Source: Epichloe hybrida
Lineage: Eukaryota > Ascomycota > Sordariomycetes > Hypocreales > Clavicipitaceae
Assembly (NCBI GenBank): GCA_019022495.1
Contig: JAFEKR010000012.1
Span: 1,302,001-1,366,000, forward strand
Direction of reading: 5' to 3'
DNA: 64,000 nucleotides
Position numbers and translations under genes: made by a program. Below the pieces are notes generated by a model. That model was not told the DNA's origin and did not search any database. It worked only from the letters and a program-made list of their open reading frames with translations. Shown piece by piece: positions 44,501 through 55,500 of the stretch (position 1 is its first letter; each line of letters starts with the position of its first letter).

Positions 44501-46613
44501 TTAGGGGGGGAGAGCTCTCTTTTATACCTATAGAGGGGGGGGGGGGGATAATTTAAATAACTTACTTAAAAACAAAGCATAACGTAATTAACGAATCTAA
44601 TAATATATAAGTGATCTTAACCTAGGACTACCCTAGTCTAGGGCTATAACTACCCTCCCCTAGTACTAATTAAATAAAACTAGGTGCTTAGACTTTACTA
44701 AATATATAAGGTAAGAATAGGCTAGAGATAGCTAAAAAGTAAGGCTATAGGAAAGTAAGCGTAAGAGTAAATAAGAAGTAAATTAATGCTATAAATCCGG
44801 ATTTACTCTGCCCTAGCCTAAAGTAAAGAGACTTAGGATAGGCGTGTTATTACACTAAAGCAAGACTAGAAGGGGCCTATAAACTTTTATTTTATATATC
44901 TTTCCTTTCTTTTTTTTTTAATAGGATAAGGCTAGTATAAGCTAGTAATAAACACCTATAATAGAAAACACACTAAGTAGCGTAAACCTATTACAGGGCT
45001 AGCGCTAGCCTATACATAAATATAAGGGGGTTTTTCTTCCTAGTATAGGGTTTTCCCTTTTGACTTAGTAGTAGGAGTACTAGTAATAGCTATCTATAGA
45101 GCTAACTAGCGTAAATAATATATAAATATATCTTTATACTTCTTAGTAATATACCTATTACTTTTATAAATTAAGTAATTTATTACTTTATATTTATTTA
45201 CGCTATATTTAAGGCTACTATATTTATAGTATTTAAATAGCTTCTAGCCTATACTTTATTACTAGGAACCTTACTATAAGTTATTTATAAGGGAGCTAGA
45301 GTATTATCTCTTATTATTTCTACTCTCTTTATTATAGCTTTTATTATAATTCTTTATTATAGATATTATTATAACTTTAGCTTTTTTACCTTAGCCTTAT
45401 AGATAGCTCTAAGATATAAGGAACTCTTAGCTAACTATATATTACCTTATAGTATTATTTAAGCTATTTAGGAATATTACTATCCTTAAATATAAGGGGA
45501 TTTAGTTAAGTAATTTAGCTTTTACCTTTATCTAGAGTCTTAGAAAAGATTAGTAAGATTAATTATACTTTTACTTAAGGTTTAGTAATATCCTAGTAGC
45601 TTCTAAGTATCTTATATCTTTATTTATTATACTAGTGTTTAGCTAAGATATAAATCTATCCTAGGTATAGGATATATAGTTAACTATTCTATTTACTATT
45701 ATATAATATATCTATTATTACTTTATATTATTAGCTAGGTAGCTACTAGTATATACTACCTTTATTCTATTATCCTAGAAGGTTCTTAGGTCTAACTAGA
45801 ATAGTATATTTAAATCTTATAAGTATACTTATAAATTCTTATAAGTATTTTCTTTATATATAAGTACCTTATACTATATTTTAATAAAGCTTTATAAGTA
45901 TATACTTATTATAAACTTAGTATTAGGTAGGAAACCTAGGAATATAGGATTTATTAGTATATTTATCTAAGGGGTAATTATAAGTCTTTTACTTAATCTA
46001 GCTAATTATAGGTTTACTTCTATTTCTTTAAGCTATACTTTTATTTCTAAGATCTTTTATCTTATATAAGTATTATATAGCTAGGCTTATATAACCTTAT
46101 ATTACCTTTATAGCTAGTCTAGATTATTATTATTTCTAGATCTAAGGTTACTATATTAGTTAGGTAGTATTTACTATACTTTATTATATTCTATAGTTAA
46201 AGTATTTAGGTTATTACTTAAGTACTATAAGTTTAAGGCTTTCTTACTAAATAGTATAAGTATATTCTAAGTAAATACCTTATAGCTTCTTTATATTTAG
46301 ATTTAGCTAATAGTTTATTTTCCTAAAAGAGTTTAAGAGTTTAACTTATTATTACTATAATAGGAGAGATATAAATAAAGTAAAGGCTAAGACTTTTATT
46401 TATAGCTAGAGAGCTACTACTTAGGGGTAAGTATATAAAGGTCTTAAACTTTAACCTTTTATATCTCTTATAAGTAGTTCTTATTTAAATACCTTATTAT
46501 ATATATATAGTTATTTAGTAGTTACTTAGTTATTTATATAAGCTAAGGCTTATCTAAGGGCTTTATTATATAACTGTCCTGTCCGTGACTCCCTAGCCTC
46601 CGTGCTCCTAACA

Positions 46614-46894
46614 CTATACTATATATTTGCTAAAGGTCTAGAAAAGTAACTAGACAGGTGGGTCCTAGTGTCTAAGATGCCTGCATGCGGTTAAACGCTT
46701 TCAGCGGGATTCTAACACATTCCAACAATAACCAACAAAAGTGGGGCGTGGCACGATTAGCGGATTGATGATGTGGCGATTAACAACAGGTACTTACATT
46801 GTGTTGCGGATTGGGTTTATGCAAAGGGGTCAACACTACAACCAGGTACAAGACCTAGTCGCATTACGGATCCGTATGTACATACTCTATACGG
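46614..46894. other. Spacer between the AT-rich block and the MITE
   Basis: Normal GC content returns at about 46650. Contains a palindromic TTACGGATCCGTATG motif near 46865. No gene. Confidence 0.5.
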
Positions 46895-47222
46895 GCAACA
46901 CGTAAACATGCAGTAGTGATTTTTCAATTATGCAGTAGTAGCTAGGCCCAAAATGGAAGAGGTACCTGCGCACGCAAATTTATTAGGGGAGTGACCTCCT
47001 GTAATTCATGTATTTTATTAAATGTGCACACAAGAGGAAAACGCGTTTTTAGGCTTCTTTTAGAGATACAAAGCTTCTATTACGGCCTATAGTAATTCCA
47101 TAGAGTAGACTAGCTAGTTCCTATGCCCTAAGAATCATAGGAGGTCACTTATCTTATAAATTTACGTGGAAAGATACCTCTTCCATTTTGGGCCTAGTTA
47201 CTACTGCATGTTTACGTGTTGC
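46895..47222. mobile_element. MITE with long terminal inverted repeats
   Basis: A 328-bp element whose ends, GCAACACGTAAACATGCAGTAGT on the left and its complement on the right, form inverted repeats of roughly 85-100 bp (left to about 46998; right from about 47137). It is flanked by the 7-bp duplication TATACGG (46888-46894 and 47223-47229). The loop has no coding capacity. A short extra copy of the GCAGTAGT end is seen inside the left arm (46933). Confidence 0.88.
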
Positions 47223-47229
47223 TATACGG

Positions 47230-48297
47230 GAGATTCCAAAACGGGCTAGCCTCAGGTACCTGAGCGCCAAGGCCAGGCACAGCCCCGGTGACAGGATATA
47301 CCCACGGAGTGCGTTACATCGTCGATGTTTTAGGCACAATAATTTATTCTCACACCAGTATAAGAGTCAGAGGCACAGTGTGGTCAGAGTTAATCCACAT
47401 CGCGAGAGTAACACAGCGTTGCAAATGATTATTGATGCCAGGACTAAAAAAAAGAAGGGACGGAACATTTCCATCCTTAACTTACTTAGCAAGACCCATC
47501 CATCCTTCCCCCATGCAAACTCCCACTAGGCCATACTCCCCCCAACCGCCCGAGCTTTGCTTTGCCGTTAGAAAATTACCTCGCAGGCGGGGTCCGTCAG
47601 ATAAAGACCTGGTTCAGGAAGAACTAATCCCGAGATAAAATGTGCACGCCCATCCAGTCGCCAAATACTGCATGTTTACCCGCGCACATACATACCAGAC
47701 AAGTACTGCGTGTTGCAATGGCACGTAACTATGTCCGTAGAACTAGAGCGGATGACGTGTCAGAGGTTCAGGTATTAAACGTGCAATTTCGCGATTTTGT
47801 TCCCCACCCCCCAAAATGTGACGCCAAGGCGCAGGTTTGCCTGGCCCCACGCCCCCAGGGGTTCGTTCATTGATATGGCGGTCCGGTGCCCCCCCGCGGT
47901 GGTCTGAAGTGGTTCTCACCACTATCAGACTGCCCCTGTGTTCGTGTTCTCTTCCTCCCTTGCTTACTGTTGTTCTCTTCAACCTCATCGCGTTCCGTAC
48001 CTTCCAACAGAGAGTTTCGGCTCTCTATCACACTCCTTGGTCTTGGTTATTCGCTTTGTCACGCTCGTTTATCTAAGCTTTGGTGATACGAGTCTTACGG
48101 TTTTCGAAACATAAATAATTTGAACAGGTTCGTCTATGTCCCACGGAGATGTTGATGTACCTTGGGTGCTTGGGAGGAAGACGCTTATAGCCCTCCATTG
48201 GCAAGAGTCCCTCAACGAAAGCTCACCAACTAGCACGAAAAGTATAGCTGACGGTGCCGCAAAGAGAAGAAGAAGACGCAAGCCGACGACAATCGAA
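47230..48297. other. Upstream region of the SUN-family gene
   Basis: No gene supported. The frame of the downstream gene is open back to an ATG at 48136, but the extra 54 residues would bury the signal peptide, so this is taken as leader. Confidence 0.5.
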
Positions 48298-49717
48298 ATG
48301 AAAAATCTCCTTCAGCTTGCCATCGCGGCGACCTTGGCCATTGGCGCCACGGCCAAATCCCACCAGCACCTGCACCGTCACGTCAAGAAGCAAGCTGGCT
48401 TCAAGGTCGAGAAGAGAGGCGCTGATCCCGTTATTCATTATGTAGCTGGCGCCACGGAGACCGTTTATAAGCTTGGTGACAAAGTTCTGAACGCCAAAGA
48501 AGCTGCTGCTGGTCTGAAAGACGGGGAATACGTCGTTGTTGGTGAAACAACCCCAGAATACACACCACCGCGTCCTCCTCCTCCTCCTCCCAAGCCAACA
48601 ACATCCAGCGCAAAAATCCTTGGAGCTCAATTTCTTGAGAAGCCGTCAAGCGCTCCGCCGCCGGCTCCTACTTCCACTCATACGCCTCCAGCACCACTAC
48701 CACCACCGCCAGCACCACTACCACCACCACCACCACCGAAGAAGAACACACCGACTGCCAAACCTAATGTCCCCAGCAGCGGCACTGATGGCACTGGTGG
48801 CACTGGCCTCAATGCCAAGTTTCCCAGTGGCAAGATCAAATGCTCTCATTTTCCCTCCGATTATGGTGCCGTTGCTCTCCCTTGGCTCGACAACCGAGGA
48901 TATTCTGGTCTCCAGCATGTCCCCGGGTTTTCGATGAAGACTTCTCTTAGCATCAGCAGCATCATTACTGGTGTGGCGGGCGAAGAATGCTCCCCATTCA
49001 AGATGTGCTCGTACTCATGCCCGGATGGATACCAAAAGACTCAGTGGTCCACCGCCCAGGGATCCCTCGGGCAGTCTATCGGCGGTCTGTACTGTAACTC
49101 CGAAGGTTTCCTTGAACTTACGCGGGAAAGCTGTCCTACACTCTGTGAGCGTGGTGCCGGTGGTGTGACTATCCAGAACGACCTCGATGAAGTTGTGTCA
49201 ACTTGCCGAACCGACTATCCTGGAACTGAGAGCATGGTTCTTCCCGTCGTCGCTCAGCCTGGTAAGAGCGTTGAGCTAACCAACCCTATCCAAGCCAAGT
49301 CCTACAATTGGGAGGGCAAAAAGACATCTGCCCAGTACTACATTAACAAGAAGGGCCTCGGTCCTGCCGATGCTTGTGTCTGGTTTTGCGCCAAGGACCC
49401 CAAGGGCTGTGGTAACTGGGCCCCTGCCAATCTTGGTGTTAGCCAGGATGAAGATGGCATTACCTATATTTCCATTTTCCCAAACCTCCCCACGAGTCAT
49501 GCTAAACTCGACTTCAACGTTGAGATCACTGGTGATGTCACCGAAGAGTGCGCATACAAGGACGGAAACTGGTACAGGGACGGAAATTTGGTGCCACCCA
49601 CCGTCAATGGCTGCAACGTAAGTCTGACCCCGGATTATTAGACAACACAAAGACTTACTAACAAATTGATAGACTGGTATGAAGAAGGGTGGCAAAGCTG
49701 TGGTTCGTTACTTCTAG
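48298..49717 (+). CDS. SUN-family (Sim1/Uth1/Nca3-like) secreted cell-wall protein
   Basis: Two exons, 48298-49617 and 49673-49717 (intron GTAAGT...TGATAG with an ACTAAC branch point), give 454 residues. Signal peptide MKNLLQLAIAATLAIGATA (1-19) is followed by a basic propeptide ending VEKR (37-40), a likely Kex2 site. A Pro-rich linker (about 85-165) with long runs of prolines leads to the SUN domain, recognised by FPSDYGAVALPWL, CSYSCPDGYQKTQW, GQSIGGLYCN, CRTDYPGTESM, YNWEGKKTSAQYY, NWAPANLGV, AKLDFNVEI and C-terminal CAYKDG. SUN proteins are beta-glucan-associated (GH132) wall proteins acting in septation and wall remodelling. The start at 48298 is chosen because it begins the signal peptide. 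The final exon supplies only 14 residues. Acts outside the cell at the wall. Confidence 0.92.
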
Positions 49718-50881
49718 ATTCGCAATTGAAGTCCAATTATCAGGTGTCTTGTTTCAGTTTTGGAATTTCTTGTGTATATACTTCTCATCAAGGAGCCGAG
49801 TAGGTAGGCAGGGGATCGAGCCAGCCTTAGCTAGATGGCGCAGCTCTTCTAGTCAGGTACAAGCTCGATTGGGATCAAACAGAAAACAGCACTTGGATAA
49901 GATCATGCCATATATCCAATAAGCTACATAAATGACGGTCCTATGCTCTCCCCCCACTCGCTGCTAGGGGTGCTCTTTTCTGTCATGGTTACTCTTAGTT
50001 TTGCTATTACTTATATGATGCTTTTGTTCTAGTTATTCGCAATGCAATCGAGTTCCTTTAAATTCGTCCTAGTACGTTGCGATGCGATGATACAGAATGG
50101 CGGAAAGATATTGTCCTTTGAGTTAAAGCGCCAACCTGTCCGCTGCAACCAATGGCGAGTATCGTGTGACACGACGTGCGATTGGAAATTTTGGCCTCAC
50201 ATTATTAGCCCATCAATGTGCTGTCCTCCGGGTGTCAAGGATCCTGAGCCAGATACATCTCAGCCTGTGATTGTAGGCATTGACACATGTGGGAAAGGTA
50301 ACCCGTAGTATAGTTGAAAGATGTACTCTATAGAAAATGGGCCTCTGTAAATTGACCAGGTCTCGCACAATCTCGTAGCCGGAAATGCATAAAATAAAAA
50401 TTGGAGTAGTTGCATTCAATCCAGGGCTGCTAGTATTTCTTTGTCATCATGTTTGTTGGATGAGAGAGAAACCGTAAAACAGCATGGTCGAAAAGGAGCT
50501 GATACTAGGGGGCATACTTTCTTTCTCATGATGATGATTATTGCTGTGTGGCCCTCGCTATTGGACCAAGTCCATCATGGCCTTTTATCGCATGGTGTTG
50601 TTTGTAAACATCATCCGGGAGGCAGATGGAGATAGCCATCTTGTCCCGTTTGAAGTCATGACATATTTTCGCTCACATTCCGTAAGCTGTCCATGCTTTA
50701 ATGGTGTATGAGGGAATCTACTTGCCGTAAAACACGCATTCTGAACTCCACACATCTCGGTTAAGCTGACGCATCTACTGGGCAACGTCCGGGTAACTAT
50801 AGACTCTCCATAGGTAAGAAAGCTCTGCAGCTTTGCTTCGCTCTTCCAGGAACTCTTAGATGCACTGCTCTCATTCAAGGC
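49718..50881. other. Convergent spacer, no gene seen
   Basis: About 1.1 kb of moderate GC between the SUN-family gene and the HDAC gene; only short unconvincing ORFs. Confidence 0.55.
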
Positions 50882-52381
50882 TCATAATTCCATTGGCGTT
50901 CCCACTGCTGCTTCGCGGGCCCGTCGAAGCTCATCATTTCGTTCCTCATTTTCCTCTTTCAACCTTTCCTCCACTTCTTGTCTAATGGCACCAAGGTCCG
51001 GAGGAATAGCTTGCATTTGGACGCTTGGTGCAGCCTGGACAAACCGGAGTTGCTCTGAAACATGTTGTACAATCTCCTGTAAGCGCTTCTGAGGATTGCG
51101 ATTCTGTCGTGGTTCACCCAAAATTTGCTCAAGTGTTGGAAAGAGAGTATCTTGCCTAAACTGATCACGCCAAGGGGTATGTTGTGGGAGCGAGGAGCTA
51201 ATGTTGTCTTGACAACCTATTGCGATACTAGTTTCGTATGTCCAAGCACGAGCAACGTTACGAGGTGTGTAGCCTCCGCCACCAAAAAGGATGAGCGGAA
51301 GTCCCGCCTTCTTGCAGAATTCGACACAGGCTCCATGTCCCTGGACTTGAAGATTGAATCGTCCGAGGCGATCGCCAGCGAGAGAGTCAGCACCGCACTG
51401 CAGTGCAATAGCGCTGGGACGAAACTTCTCGACGATTTTGCTAATGATTGAGTTGAAAAGCATGTCATACTGTTCATCAGTTATGCCATCATTCAGCGGA
51501 ACGTTGACTGCGTGATGAGCACCAGGATTGTGCTCGTTCTTAGGCCCGTTGTCATCCAAAGCCCCAGTGCCAGGGAAGAAATTGGTGGGATCATATTTGT
51601 GGAATGAGACAGTCATCACGCGGTCAGTAGAAAAAAAAGCCTCTTCAACGCCGTCTCCGTGATGCACGTCAATATCAATGTACAAAACCCGTGGATGAAA
51701 GCGGAGCAGTTCAAGAATGGCCACGACGATGTCGTTGATATAGCAGAAACCCGATGCCTCAGCCCTTTTGGCATGGTGAAGGCCGCCACCCCAAGCTATT
51801 GCGATATCCGACTGGTTGGACGTGATCTTACGGGCCGCATCGAGTGCGCCGCCAGCTGACATGGAGCAATAGTCGTATAGCCCGTCAAACAAGGGACAGT
51901 CGGACCCGCCCAAGTTGAATTTGAGATCAGGATTTTGGCTTTCCACATCCCGCGGTACCGGCTCCGGTAATACAGTACCAAGAAAATCGAGATAGTCAGT
52001 AGAGTGAAAAGACGCCAACTCTTCGTACGTTGCAGCCCGAGAAATATAGTTGTCCATAGCAAATGACATGCCGTATGAATAGATCAGACTTTTCGATATT
52101 GTTAGGCGCCACGGCTTCATGGGATGCGTCATGCCGAAATGATGTTTTTCCATGTCTGGGTTGCAATGAAAGGAGACATTGTAGCCCCTTGGGCGAGTTA
52201 TGCCTGACTCTTCGGCGAGACGCTTGCACTTGTTGTAGAACTTGGCATTATCCATCTCGCTGGCCTGGCCCAGAGGTATGTTGCTGTACTGCTCGACGAT
52301 GACATCGTCGTTATCGACATCAAGTTTGTGCGGCAAGTAATTTGGTTTCGGAACTCGAAACCGGTATGGATTGATATCCAT
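50882..52381 (-). CDS. HOS2: Class I histone deacetylase, Hos2 type
   Basis: Single exon of 499 residues. It deacetylates histone lysines (Hos2 is a core subunit of the Set3 complex) in the nucleus. The class I fold is clear from HFGMTHPMKPWRL (81-93), FHSTDYLDFL (125-134), GGGLHHAKRAEASGFCYIND (198-217) with the catalytic pair His202-His203, YIDIDVHHGDGVEEAF (234-249) with zinc ligands Asp238 and His240, CGADSLAGDRLG with ligand Asp332, and GGGGYT with the transition-state Tyr371. All catalytic residues are present. The RPHFGMTHPMKPWRL-type N-terminus distinguishes the Hos2 group from Rpd3 ('YGLGHPMKP'). The C-tail is charged and coiled-coil-like. The start lies 180 bp from the end of a 5.9-kb PIF/Harbinger insertion, so upstream regulatory DNA has been displaced. 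Confidence 0.95.
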   Translation of the reverse strand: MDINPYRFRVPKPNYLPHKLDVDNDDVIVEQYSNIPLGQASEMDNAKFYNKCKRLAEESGITRPRGYNVSFHCNPDMEKHHFGMTHPMKPWRLTISKSLIYSYGMSFAMDNYISRAATYEELASFHSTDYLDFLGTVLPEPVPRDVESQNPDLKFNLGGSDCPLFDGLYDYCSMSAGGALDAARKITSNQSDIAIAWGGGLHHAKRAEASGFCYINDIVVAILELLRFHPRVLYIDIDVHHGDGVEEAFFSTDRVMTVSFHKYDPTNFFPGTGALDDNGPKNEHNPGAHHAVNVPLNDGITDEQYDMLFNSIISKIVEKFRPSAIALQCGADSLAGDRLGRFNLQVQGHGACVEFCKKAGLPLILFGGGGYTPRNVARAWTYETSIAIGCQDNISSSLPQHTPWRDQFRQDTLFPTLEQILGEPRQNRNPQKRLQEIVQHVSEQLRFVQAAPSVQMQAIPPDLGAIRQEVEERLKEENEERNDELRRAREAAVGTPMEL

Positions 52382-52559
52382 GATGACACCCTAAGACAGA
52401 GGCAAAACACGATAGCCAGATGGAGCTGATGACAGGGCCTGGAGCTGATGTTCGTCGTGTGTTTATGGTTTGCGTGCCACTTTGTCATTAAGGAGGAGCC
52501 AAGTAGGACCCCAGGTTTTGCAACAAAGTTAAAACGAGCTTGCTGACACTATACAATAT
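52382..52559. other. Residual promoter of the HOS2 gene
   Basis: Only 178 bp separate the start codon from the transposon terminus. No TATA-like box stands out. Confidence 0.5.
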
Positions 52560-55500
52560 GGGCCTGATCCACGAGCCGGTGCAAACTTTGCACGAGTGCA
52601 AAATGCACATAAGCGGACGCGCTAGCCATTTTTATCAGCTAAGATCCATAGAAATTTATAGAACTTTATCTAAATTATATAAACACTATAACTACCCTTA
52701 TTTATGATATATCTTTTTAACTAGGGCTATGTAAATGCTTATAATAGGCTTAGATACTAAGAAAAAAGCGAATTCTACTATTTTCTAGGTGTAAACTATA
52801 TACTTTACATTATACCTAGGTAAAGTTTACACTAGTATAAAGTTTATACCTAGCTATAAGCTATAATAATATTTCTTAGGGTTTATAACCTCTTAATTAA
52901 TTAATTTATTATAGATAAAGACGCTAATAATAACCTTTAGCTTATGATATTAATTTTATAGTGTTTTTAAAAGCTAGGCTTACTATAAAGAGCCCTGTAT
53001 AGGCTATATTGCCTCTATGAGCATATTAACTATAATAATAATGCTTATAATACTCTCCTTAGCCTTAGAGGTGCCTAGGCATTACTAATAGTATTATAGG
53101 AGCTTTATAAATATATCCTTTAATCTACGTTAAAGAAGGAATTTAAAATTCTCTATTAGATACTAAGGGAGATTTTCCTTAAGCTCTATAACTAGCTTTA
53201 TATTAATGCCTTAGTAAGCTCTTTATAATATTAATTAATTAAGTAGAAGGTGATAATCTTCTTATGGATTTATGTGTATAATAAGCTATAGAGGAACATA
53301 GGGTCTTAATTTCTACTATCCTAAGCATTAGTATCTTAAATTTTTTATAAGCTTATTAATTTAATAAGGTATTTACATATAGTCTTTATTTATTAGCTAA
53401 AGCCATAGTTAGTCTTGTTATTTATAAAGCTAAATAAGAAGTTCCTTTAATTTAATAGTGTAATTAGTGCTATTAATAGCACATATATACTAGTATTTAT
53501 TCTACTAAATTAGTAGCAAAGATACTAGTTAAGGAAGAATAATATCTTATAAAATATGCTAGTAGCTATAAGCTTTAAGGAATTATTTCTCTATATACTA
53601 GTAGGCGCTAAAGGTTCTATTAATAATAGTACCTTATTATAGATAGTGTTCTTAAAGTCCTTTATGATCCCTTAAGGCTGATTTTATCTTAGTAACTTGG
53701 GATTTAGCTTATATCATAGCCTTATTACGCTGTTTTTAAGGGTTTAATATTATTTATAAGACTAGAGAGAAGCTTATAAGTACTATAATAATAAGAAGGA
53801 GCTCTTTAACTTCTAGTATATATAATTATAAGTGGTTATAGAGCGTTATTTTAGGTAATATAAGCGAAAGTAAAAGATAATTTACTATAGCGCTACTAAG
53901 TATGAATTTCTTATGCAAATTAAGATAATCTATGCTATTATAGCCCTCTCTAACTTTATTAAGTTATAGGGAAAGAAGCTATATAACTTTAAAGTAAAAG
54001 AGAAAGAATTATTACCTATAGATAAGTATAAAGCACTTGAAACAGCTGCTGCGTAGGTATTGTTGCTTCTTATAGGCCTTATAGGCTATAAAATTTGGAA
54101 AAAGATAGCATAGTGGCTTTAGAGGCTTTGGTAAAGTAGTAATATAAACGAAAAGATATGTGTTTAATGAATTCGATAGTGTTGTTAATAAAATTCTAAC
54201 TAATGTAATGATGATATTATGGGTTGAAAAGTGATAAATGTGCAGAGTTCTGCTAATCGGAGCTATACGGAAAAACCGCAATGATCCGTACCTATAATTA
54301 TAATGCGCCCACATCCCACATCCCACCCCTCCGCACCCAATTTATATGGGGCGCCATAGTAAAAAAAATATCACGTAATATCGCAAGGCTACGCAAGGCA
54401 GTCCGCCTACCCGCCCGGCTAGGCAAATTTCTTCCTCCTTTAACATTAATTATTATAATCAATAAACTTATTAATAACATAATAATCTTTACTACTATTA
54501 GCTCTTAAGCTATATTCCCACTTTTATAATACCTTAGATTATTCGTAATACCTATATTTACAATAATATCATTATGCCTTACAGCATAAAGCTTAATTAA
54601 TACTACAAAGGCAATAATATCCCTAAACTACCTGCTCCTTCGCAGTTTAGCACATTTAATAAGCTCTATACCTTTCTACAGCAATAGGGCTATACAAATA
54701 GTATAGCCTTTATTAAGAAATCCAGCAGTAATTATCGCAAAGTCAATAAGGCACGCATAGTAACATATATCTTACTCTATTATAACCATAGCCACTAGTA
54801 GCCTTCTAAATCCCTAGGGATTCGTTAGGCAGCTACTCACCTTACTAACTACTTATTTCAATTATATATAAGCTATAACTAGTAGATAAATAACACTTAG
54901 TTATACACTATAATCCCTAGATAGTATTATTATAATCACAGGCATTCCCTAGACCCTATAGCTCATCCTATCCATCACCGCCATACAGCAGCACACAAGG
55001 CTTTAATTCGTAAGATAACGCTACTACAGGGCGTTCAGGCCCGCGAGGCCACCAAATTATTACGCCTCAAGCACCTAGATATACTAATTATAGCTAAGGA
55101 TATCTCTAATAAGCGTTAATTAGTGCATTAAGAAGCCCTAGGGCTTCACTTAGGCACACAACGCTTTATGAAGGCCTTACAAGATAAGGGCTACCCTTAT
55201 AGACTTAGTTTTAACAATAATAATTAAATACAAGCCGCCCTCTAGACTACATAAGAATACCTTAATAAATAGAAGCATTTCCCTTATATTATTAGAATTA
55301 ATAACATATATAAGACCAACCGCTTTAGGCTTCATATAATAGTAATTACTACTATCACAGCTTATAACATAATCATAAACATCAGCTTTAGATTACTATT
55401 ATCTAAGACAAAGCAAAGCTACAAGTAGCTTCTTATAATGTTTAATACGGTGCGTAAAGAGCACCATATTAAGGCCCCTTCTATTATCCTTATAGATATA

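Larger units (their letters stand above)
36311..46613 (-). mobile_element. Minus-strand RIP-killed Ty3/gypsy element with nested insertions
   Basis: Read on the minus strand: an LTR whose end is at 46613 (TGTTAGGAGCACGG in that direction), a gag-like region down to roughly 44.9 kb, a LINE insertion (about 41950-44500), then protease (about 41650-41400), reverse transcriptase starting near 40920 (LRLYINYRGLDK), an insertion at 38142-40612, the rest of the reverse transcriptase (YIIYLNNILIY at about 38110), RNase H near 37700, and integrase zinc-binding and early catalytic core to 36311. The integrase stops abruptly there against unrelated sequence, so the 3' part and 3' LTR are missing. Stops correspond to mutated Gln and Trp codons. 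The family is related to, but different from, the plus-strand gypsy at 2745-10635 (different LTR). Confidence 0.85.

Noticed and set aside
48136..48297. Upstream in-frame start for the SUN-family protein
   Set aside because: It would place 54 polar residues before an obvious signal peptide; the start at 48298 gives a normal secreted protein.
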